Assembly: GCF_000472965.1 (NCBI RefSeq)
Contig: NZ_AXAU01000010.1
Coordinates: forward strand, 1-64,000
DNA length: 64,000 bases
Source: Bradyrhizobium murdochi
Lineage (GTDB): Bacteria > Pseudomonadota > Alphaproteobacteria > Rhizobiales > Xanthobacteraceae
Direction: 5' to 3'
Shown: piece by piece, positions 58,515-64,000 of the stretch
How the letters are laid out: each line of letters begins with the position of its first letter
How positions within the stretch are numbered: position 1 is the stretch's first letter
Position numbers and translations under genes: made by a program
Notes under the pieces: model-generated
What the model saw: the letters and a program-made list of their open reading frames with translations, nothing else
What the model was told of the DNA's origin: nothing
Database searches by the model: none

Positions 58515-59402
58515 TCAGGCTTTAGCGATTTCGTGGCTCGCCATCATTTCGAGCGCGCGCACCATTCCCGAATGGTCCCATGCCTTGCCGCCATGGGCAG
58601 TACAGGCGCTGAACAATTGCTGGGCCAGCGCCGTGCTCGGCAAGGAAAGACCGAGCGCACGCGCGCCCTCCAGCGCCAGATTGAGATCCTTCTGGTGCAG
58701 CTCGATGCGAAAGCCCGGCTCGAAGTTGCGCTTCACCATGCGCTCGCCATGGACTTCGAGGATTCGCGACGATGCAAAGCCGCCCATCAGCGCCTTGCGC
58801 ACCAGCGCCGGATCCGCGCCGGCCTTCGATGCAAACAACAGCGCCTCGCCGACCGCCTCGATCGTCAGCGCCACGATGATCTGGTTGGCGACCTTGGTGG
58901 TCTGCCCGTCGCCATTGGCGCCGACGAGAGTGACGTTCTTGCCCATCTTGTCGAACACGGGCTTCATCGCGTTGAACGCACGCTCCGGTCCGCCAACCAT
59001 GATGGTGAGGCTCGCCGCCTTGGCGCCGACCTCGCCACCGGAAACCGGTGCGTCGAGATAATCGGCGCCGAGCGCCTCCACCTTCTTGGCAAACTCCTTG
59101 GTGGCGAGCGGCGAGATCGAACTCATGTCGACGACGATCTGCCCCTTGGAGAGCCCCTCGGCGACGCCGCCGGGCCCGAACAAGACCGCCTCCACATGCG
59201 GCGTGTCAGGCACCATGATGATGACGACGTCGGCCTTCTCGGCGACTTCCTTGCCCGTCTTGCAGACCTCGTCCCCCGCCGCAATCAGCTCTGGTGCAAT
59301 GGGTCCGACATCGTGCAGGAACAGGCGATGGCCGGCAGCCTGCAGATGGCCCGCCATCGGGCGCCCCATGGTGCCGAGGCCGATAAAGCCGATATCGATC
59401 AT
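58515..59402 (-). CDS. glxR: 2-hydroxy-3-oxopropionate (tartronate semialdehyde) reductase
   Basis: A 295-residue beta-hydroxyacid dehydrogenase. N-terminal NAD motif IGFIGLGTMGRPMAGHLQAAG, substrate-binding DAPVSGGEVGAKAASLTIMVGG (seen as APVSGGEVGAKAASLTIMV), catalytic Lys in TTKVANQIIVAL and KDLNLALEGARALGL. It reduces tartronate semialdehyde to D-glycerate. Third gene of the glyoxylate operon. Confidence 0.92.
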   Translation of the reverse strand: MIDIGFIGLGTMGRPMAGHLQAAGHRLFLHDVGPIAPELIAAGDEVCKTGKEVAEKADVVIIMVPDTPHVEAVLFGPGGVAEGLSKGQIVVDMSSISPLATKEFAKKVEALGADYLDAPVSGGEVGAKAASLTIMVGGPERAFNAMKPVFDKMGKNVTLVGANGDGQTTKVANQIIVALTIEAVGEALLFASKAGADPALVRKALMGGFASSRILEVHGERMVKRNFEPGFRIELHQKDLNLALEGARALGLSLPSTALAQQLFSACTAHGGKAWDHSGMVRALEMMASHEIAKA

Positions 59403-59429
59403 TTCAACTCCCCTTATTTCGTTTCTTGT

Positions 59430-60215
59430 TCAGGTATCGGCGGTCAGCGCGGCGTGCCAGCCGAGGCTCTCGACTGTCGTCGTCCTCGGCTTGTATTCGC
59501 AGCCGATCCAGCCGCGATAACCAATAGCGTCGAGATGACGGAACAGGAAGGGATAGTTGATCTCGCCGGTGCCCGGCTCGTTGCGGCCGGGATTGTCGGC
59601 GAGTTGCACATGGGCGATGCGCGGCAGATGCTTTTGCAAGCTTCGCGCAATGTCACCCTCCATCACCTGCATGTGGTAGATGTCGTACTGCACAAACAGA
59701 TTGCTCGAGCGAACATCCGCAATGAGCTGAAGCGCCTGTGCGGTCTTGTTCAGGAAAAAGCCGGGGATATCGATCGTGTTGATCGGCTCGATCAGGAGCT
59801 TCATCTGCTGCTTGGCGAGCGCGTCCGCCGCAAAGCGAAGATTGCCGATCAATGTCTCGTTGAGATCGATCGCATCAGCAGCGTCAGGCGCGATGCCGAC
59901 GAGGCAGTTGAGCTGGCGGCAATCGAGCGCCTTGGCGTAATCGATGGCGCGTCCGACGCCGTCACGAAATTCGTCGACGCGATCAGGCAGAATGGCGATG
60001 CCGCGCTCGCCGGCGGCCCAGTTGCCGGCGGGGAGATTGTGCAGCACCTGCGTCAGCCCGTGCTGGTGCAACTGCTCGCGCAGATCGGCCTTGTCGAATT
60101 CATACGGGAATAGATATTCGACCCCGGTGAATCCCGCCGCCTTGGCGGCCGCAAAGCGATCGAGGAACGGCTGCTCGCCGAACAGCATGGTGAGATTGGC
60201 GGCAAATTTCGGCAC
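59430..60215 (-). CDS. hyi: Hydroxypyruvate isomerase
   Basis: A 261-residue TIM-barrel protein of the AP-endonuclease 2 superfamily. MPKFAANLTMLFGEQPFLDR at the start, GVEYLFPYEF, LLIEPINTIDIPGFFL (metal-binding Glu) and VQYDIYHMQVMEGDI match Hyi. It interconverts hydroxypyruvate and tartronate semialdehyde. It sits between gcl and glxR; gcl stops 15 bases before its ATG. Confidence 0.93.
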   Translation of the reverse strand: MPKFAANLTMLFGEQPFLDRFAAAKAAGFTGVEYLFPYEFDKADLREQLHQHGLTQVLHNLPAGNWAAGERGIAILPDRVDEFRDGVGRAIDYAKALDCRQLNCLVGIAPDAADAIDLNETLIGNLRFAADALAKQQMKLLIEPINTIDIPGFFLNKTAQALQLIADVRSSNLFVQYDIYHMQVMEGDIARSLQKHLPRIAHVQLADNPGRNEPGTGEINYPFLFRHLDAIGYRGWIGCEYKPRTTTVESLGWHAALTADT

Positions 60216-60230
60216 GATCAGATTCTCCCT

Positions 60231-62030
60231 TTATGCCGGCAGCAGCTTGCCGGATTGCGGCGCGCTCGCTTTGGCCGGAGTGTCGTCCAGCGGCAGATCG
60301 AGCACCTCCTCGAACTCAATGATGTTGTCGATCTCGGTGCCCATCGAGATGTTGGTGACGCGCTCGAGAATGAACTCGACCACGACAGGCACCTGGAATT
60401 CCGCCATCCATTCGCGCGCCGTCGCGAACGCCGCTTGCGCGTGGTTCGGGTCGGTGACGCGGATCGCCTTGCAGCCGAGCCCCTCCGCGACCGCGACATG
60501 GTCCACGCCATAGACCCCGATCTCGGGCGCGTTGATGTTCTCGAAGGAGAGCTGGACGTGATAGTCCATGTCAAAACCGCGCTGCGCCTGGCGGATTAGC
60601 CCGAGATAGGAGTTGTTCACGACGACGTGGATGTAGGGCAGCTTGAACTGCGCTCCGACCGCGAGCTCCTCGATCAGGAACTGGAAATCGTAGTCGCCTG
60701 ACAGCGCGACGATCTGGCGCGACGGATCGGCCGCACGCACGCCAAGTGCCGCCGGCAATGTCCAGCCGAGCGGACCGGCCTGCCCCGCATTGATCCAGTT
60801 GCGCGGGCCGTAAACGCCGAGGAATTGCGCGCCGGCGATCTGCGACAATCCGATCACGCTGACGTAGCAGGTATCGCGCCCGAACGCCCTGCTCATCTCC
60901 TCGTAGACGCGCTGCGGCTTGATCGGCATGTCGTCGAAATGGCTCTTGCGCAGCATCGTGCGCTTGCGGTCCTGGCACGCCGCCGGCCATGCCTGCCGCT
61001 CCCTCAGCTTGCCGGCCTTGCGCCACTCCCTGGCGACCGCGACGAACAATTCCAGCGCCGCCTTGGCGTCGGAGACGATGCCGAAATCGGGATTGAACAC
61101 GCGTCCGATCTGCGTCGGCTCGATATCGACATGCACAAACTTGCGGCCCTTGGTGTAGGTCTCGATCGACCCGGTGTGCCGGTTGGCCCAGCGGTTGCCG
61201 ATGCCGAGCACGAAGTCGGATTGCAGCATGGTCGCGTTGCCGTAACGGTGGCTGGTCTGCAAACCCACCATGCCTGCCATCAGCACGTGATCGTCGGGGA
61301 TGGCGCCCCACCCCATCAGCGTCGGCACCACGGGAACGTTGACGATCTCGGCGAACTGCACCAGCAGTTCGGGCGCGTCGGCATTGATGACGCCGCCACC
61401 CGCCACGATCAGCGGCCGCTCCGCCGCATTGAGCATGTCGAGCGCCTTCTCGATCTGCTTGCGGGTCGCGGCGGGCTTGTAGACCGGCAGCCGCTCGTAG
61501 GTCTCGTCGTCGAATTCGATCTCCGCAAGCTGCACGTCGAGCGGCAGGTCGATCAGCACCGGTCCCGGACGCCCGGAACGCATGATGTGAAACGCCTGGC
61601 TGAACACGCGCGGCACCAGCGCCGGCTCGCGCACGGTCACCGCCCATTTCGTCACCGGTTTTGCAATCGATTCGATATCGATCGCCTGAAAGTCTTCCTT
61701 GTAGAGGCGCGCCCGCGGCGCCTGCCCGGTGATGCACAAAATCGGGATCGAATCCGCGATCGCCGAATAAAGCCCGGTGATCATGTCGGTGCCGGCCGGA
61801 CCCGAGGTACCGATGCAGACGCCAATATTGCCTGATTTGGCGCGGGTATAGCCCTCGGCCATGTGCGAAGCGCCCTCGACATGGCGCGCCAGAATATGCC
61901 CGATCGAGCCGCGCTTCTTCAGCGCGGAGTAAAGCGGATTGATCGCCGCACCGGGAACACCGAAGGCGATGGTCACGCCTTCCTTCTCCAGGATCCGCAC
62001 AGCCGCATCGATCGCCCGCATCTTCGCCAT
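60231..62030 (-). CDS. gcl: Glyoxylate carboligase
   Basis: A 599-residue TPP/FAD enzyme that joins two glyoxylates into tartronate semialdehyde plus CO2. It begins MAKMRAIDAAVRILEKEG, closely like E. coli Gcl. Val51 in ARHVEGASHMAEGYTRA replaces the usual catalytic Glu, as known for glyoxylate carboligase. The TPP motif is SGDYDFQFLIEELAVGAQF and the PP-domain Asn follows in VVNNSYLGLIRQAQRGF. First gene of gcl-hyi-glxR; no repressor gene lies beside it. Confidence 0.95.
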   Translation of the reverse strand: MAKMRAIDAAVRILEKEGVTIAFGVPGAAINPLYSALKKRGSIGHILARHVEGASHMAEGYTRAKSGNIGVCIGTSGPAGTDMITGLYSAIADSIPILCITGQAPRARLYKEDFQAIDIESIAKPVTKWAVTVREPALVPRVFSQAFHIMRSGRPGPVLIDLPLDVQLAEIEFDDETYERLPVYKPAATRKQIEKALDMLNAAERPLIVAGGGVINADAPELLVQFAEIVNVPVVPTLMGWGAIPDDHVLMAGMVGLQTSHRYGNATMLQSDFVLGIGNRWANRHTGSIETYTKGRKFVHVDIEPTQIGRVFNPDFGIVSDAKAALELFVAVAREWRKAGKLRERQAWPAACQDRKRTMLRKSHFDDMPIKPQRVYEEMSRAFGRDTCYVSVIGLSQIAGAQFLGVYGPRNWINAGQAGPLGWTLPAALGVRAADPSRQIVALSGDYDFQFLIEELAVGAQFKLPYIHVVVNNSYLGLIRQAQRGFDMDYHVQLSFENINAPEIGVYGVDHVAVAEGLGCKAIRVTDPNHAQAAFATAREWMAEFQVPVVVEFILERVTNISMGTEIDNIIEFEEVLDLPLDDTPAKASAPQSGKLLPA

Positions 62031-62222
62031 GTCGCGCCTCGCTCACCAGTGTTGGCTCTGGTTGCGATCTTCGTGGCGGCGAGGTGCGATCTCAACGCGG
62101 GTGATTTTATTTCCCGCGGAGTGGAAGCGAGTTAGAAAATACGCGACAAATCAGGCGCTTGGTTCACGAACGTGGTGGAAAGCCTGTGAGGACGCCGTTG
62201 CGAGAAGGATTTGCGTCCGAAC

Positions 62223-62474
62223 TCAGTCCAAATTCTTCCGCTTCAACTTCATCTGCATATCGAACTTGAGGTCATACTTCTTGCCGTCCGCGCAGACGGC
62301 GTCATCGACCTCAAACTGCTGGTCGTCTTCATCCATTTCGAACTTGCCGCCTGAGCATCCCTCGACCTGAACCGCAGCGACAAGCTTTGCGCGCTCGTCT
62401 TCGGTGACCGCGCGATCGGCGAACGCAGGAAGTACCGATAGGACCAGTATCGCCGTTGATGTGATCTATCGCAT
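62223..62474 (-). pseudogene. Small secreted protein with a stop at codon 3
   Basis: On the minus strand ATG (62474), CGA, then TAG (62466-62468), and the frame continues without further stops: ITSTAILVLSVLPAFADRAV (signal peptide), TEDERAKLVAAVQVEGCSGG, FEMDEDDQQFEVDDAVCADG and YDLKFDMQMKLKRKN, to TGA at 62223. GAGAGGGC before the ATG is a good ribosome site. The PepSY-like family has MR-x-I at the start. Either codon 3 mutated from CAG or similar, or initiation occurs at a rarer codon after the TAG. Confidence 0.7.
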
Positions 62475-62641
62475 ATCAAGCCCTCTCGAGATCCGCTTCG
62501 AGCTAGCCAATTGAATGCCTGCGGCCGGCAATGGTTCCGGATTTCAGCCAATTCGCACTGCCGAACCCCAGGCAGAATTATTGCACAAGGTCTTCAACTA
62601 CCAGTAGACTGCGCTGGCGCCACCGATAAAAAGGACGTGCG

Positions 62642-64000
62642 ATGACCGATGTCCCCATGAACGCCGGTACTCAATCGATCGCTGCCGAACCGAGCCTTCG
62701 TAGGGTCATGGGCCCCTGGCTGCTCTTGCTGTTCATCGTCGGCGATATTCTCGGCACCGGAATCTATGCGCTCACAGGCCAGGTGGCGAAGCAAGTCGGC
62801 GGTGTCGTGTGGCTGCCTTTTGTGGTTGCGTTTGTGGTCGCCCTTGTGACCGCGTTCAGCTATCTAGAACTGGTCACGAAATATCCAAAAGCTGCGGGCG
62901 CGGCGCTCTACACTCACAAGGCTTTTGGTATCCATTTCGTCACGTTCATCGTTGCATTTGCGGTGATGTGCTCGGGTATCACCTCGGCATCGACCGCTTC
63001 CCGGGCTTTCGCCGCGAACATGTCGAACGCAATGGGCCTCAACCTATCGGCCTTTGCCATCACGATTACCGGTCTCGCTTTCATGGCTGTCGTTGCCGCG
63101 ATCAATTTCCGCGGTGTTGGCGAAAGTCTGAAAGCTAACGTCGTTCTCACCTGTGTGGAGCTGACGGGACTGCTGATTATAATTGTGATCGGCCTTTGGG
63201 CGATCGGGTTGGGCCAGGGCGATGTCTCGCGTGTCATGCAGTTTCGTTCGACCGCTGACGGCGGCATGTTCTGGCCGGTGATTGCCGCGACCACGCTCGC
63301 ATTCTTTGCCATGGTAGGCTTCGAGGATTCGGTCAACATGGCCGAGGAATGCAAGGATCCAAGCCGTCACTTTCCAAAGGTGCTGCTTGCAGGCCTTGTG
63401 ATCACCTGTCTCATCTATGTTCTAGTCTCGGTCTCGGCAATCACCCTGGTGGCGCCGGAGCAATTGGGCGAAGGCGAAACACCCCTTCTGAAGGTCGTCC
63501 AACAGGGCGCGCCAAATTTTCCGATCTGGATCTTTGGATTCATCACCATGTTTGCCGTGGCTAATACCGCTCTCATCAATATGCTCATGGCCAGTCGCCT
63601 TGTGTATGGCATGAGCCGCGAGCATGTGCTTCCGCCAGCTCTCGGGAGAGTACACAGGATGCGGCGGACGCCTTATGTCGCCATCGGCTTCACGACCTTG
63701 CTGGCGTTTGCCCTGATCACGTTCGTCGGTGAGGTGCCGGCACTCGGAGGCACCACCGCGCTGCTTTTGTTATGCGTTTTCACGGTGGTTAACGTTGCGG
63801 TGCTGGTGCTTCGGCGCGATTCTGTAAGTCATCAGCATTTTCGCACGCCGACCATTCTGCCGATCCTGGGCGCCTTGTTTTGCGCTTTCTTGGCCAGTCC
63901 CTGGGCCGGCCGTGACCCCGTTCAGTACCGGGTCGCCGGCGTCCTGATCGGGGTGGGCATCGTTCTGTGGCTCATCACGATCATGATCAACCGGATGACC
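62642..64000 (+). CDS. APC-family amino-acid/amine permease, 3'-truncated by the window
   Basis: An open frame of 453 codons from the ATG at 62642 that runs off the window. About 12 membrane segments. MGPWLLLLFIVGDILGTGIYALTGQVA at the start (seen as LLLLFIVGDILGTGIYALTG) is the APC substrate loop, and FFAMVGFEDSVNMAEECKDP is the family's conserved FxGFE loop. The family moves amino acids or polyamines; substrate unknown. Its promoter is probably in the 167 bases after the broken small gene. Confidence 0.9.
   Translation, partial: MTDVPMNAGTQSIAAEPSLRRVMGPWLLLLFIVGDILGTGIYALTGQVAKQVGGVVWLPFVVAFVVALVTAFSYLELVTKYPKAAGAALYTHKAFGIHFVTFIVAFAVMCSGITSASTASRAFAANMSNAMGLNLSAFAITITGLAFMAVVAAINFRGVGESLKANVVLTCVELTGLLIIIVIGLWAIGLGQGDVSRVMQFRSTADGGMFWPVIAATTLAFFAMVGFEDSVNMAEECKDPSRHFPKVLLAGLVITCLIYVLVSVSAITLVAPEQLGEGETPLLKVVQQGAPNFPIWIFGFITMFAVANTALINMLMASRLVYGMSREHVLPPALGRVHRMRRTPYVAIGFTTLLAFALITFVGEVPALGGTTALLLLCVFTVVNVAVLVLRRDSVSHQHFRTPTILPILGALFCAFLASPWAGRDPVQYRVAGVLIGVGIVLWLITIMINRMT

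Overview
The window looks like chromosomal DNA of a GC-rich alphaproteobacterium, most likely Bradyrhizobium or a close relative. The grounds are the gene content (ChvE-GguAB sugar transporter, DUF6352/DUF6505 formate dehydrogenase operon, many short stress proteins) and intergenic palindromes of a type I recall from Bradyrhizobium and Rhodopseudomonas genomes. No tRNA, rRNA, CRISPR array or prophage was recognised. The only mobile DNA seen is the 3' end of an IS481-family transposase at the left edge.

Layout. (1) 1-305: IS remnant and repeats. (2) 306-5452: tripartite tricarboxylate transporter tctA-tctB-tctC on the minus strand, then divergent lysR and kdgD. (3) 5463-19668: a large sugar region. 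On the minus strand it runs YtfQ-like binding protein, ATPase, two permeases, FadR-type regulator, galactose 1-dehydrogenase, aldose epimerase, lactonase, then ChvE-GguA-GguB. Galactarate dehydratase garD diverges from it. GarD and KdgD together convert galactarate to 2-oxoglutarate semialdehyde. (4) 19830-30056: an accessory stretch of mostly short genes: host-attachment protein, CBS-domain protein, DUF6496, DUF72, Rieske/FAD oxidoreductase, thioredoxin-reductase-like protein, CsbD, SDR, cupin and several unknown small proteins, with two palindromic repeat loci.

(5) 30088-44556: a molybdenum formate dehydrogenase locus. The minus-strand operon starts with a biotin/lipoate-ligase-like protein that lacks the usual catalytic lysine, continues with DUF6505, DUF6352, DUF3305, DUF3306, an HTH-TorD fusion, a small Tat protein and FdhA, FdhB, FdhC, and ends with a small membrane protein, a DUF971 protein and a WD40-cytochrome c fusion. 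Divergent from it are a large multi-cluster ferredoxin-like protein and an Mrp/NBP35 ATPase. This is the best candidate for an incompletely described system: a dedicated maturation, electron-transfer and regulation set around formate dehydrogenase.

(6) 44572-57498: a GntR regulator with an acetylpolyamine-amidohydrolase-like protein, divergent from a class II aldolase, a peptide-type ABC transporter and a GhrA-like dehydrogenase; then an alpha/beta hydrolase broken by one stop codon, a SerA-like dehydrogenase, and a divergent two-subunit TPP decarboxylase (ComDE-like). (7) 57535-62030: VanZ, a glycine-zipper secreted protein, and the glyoxylate-to-glycerate operon gcl-hyi-glxR with a clear terminator. 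(8) 62223-64000: a small secreted protein interrupted at codon 3 by TAG, and an APC-family permease running off the window.

In all three binding-protein ABC operons a stable stem-loop lies directly after the binding-protein gene. This fits higher expression of the binding protein than of the membrane components.
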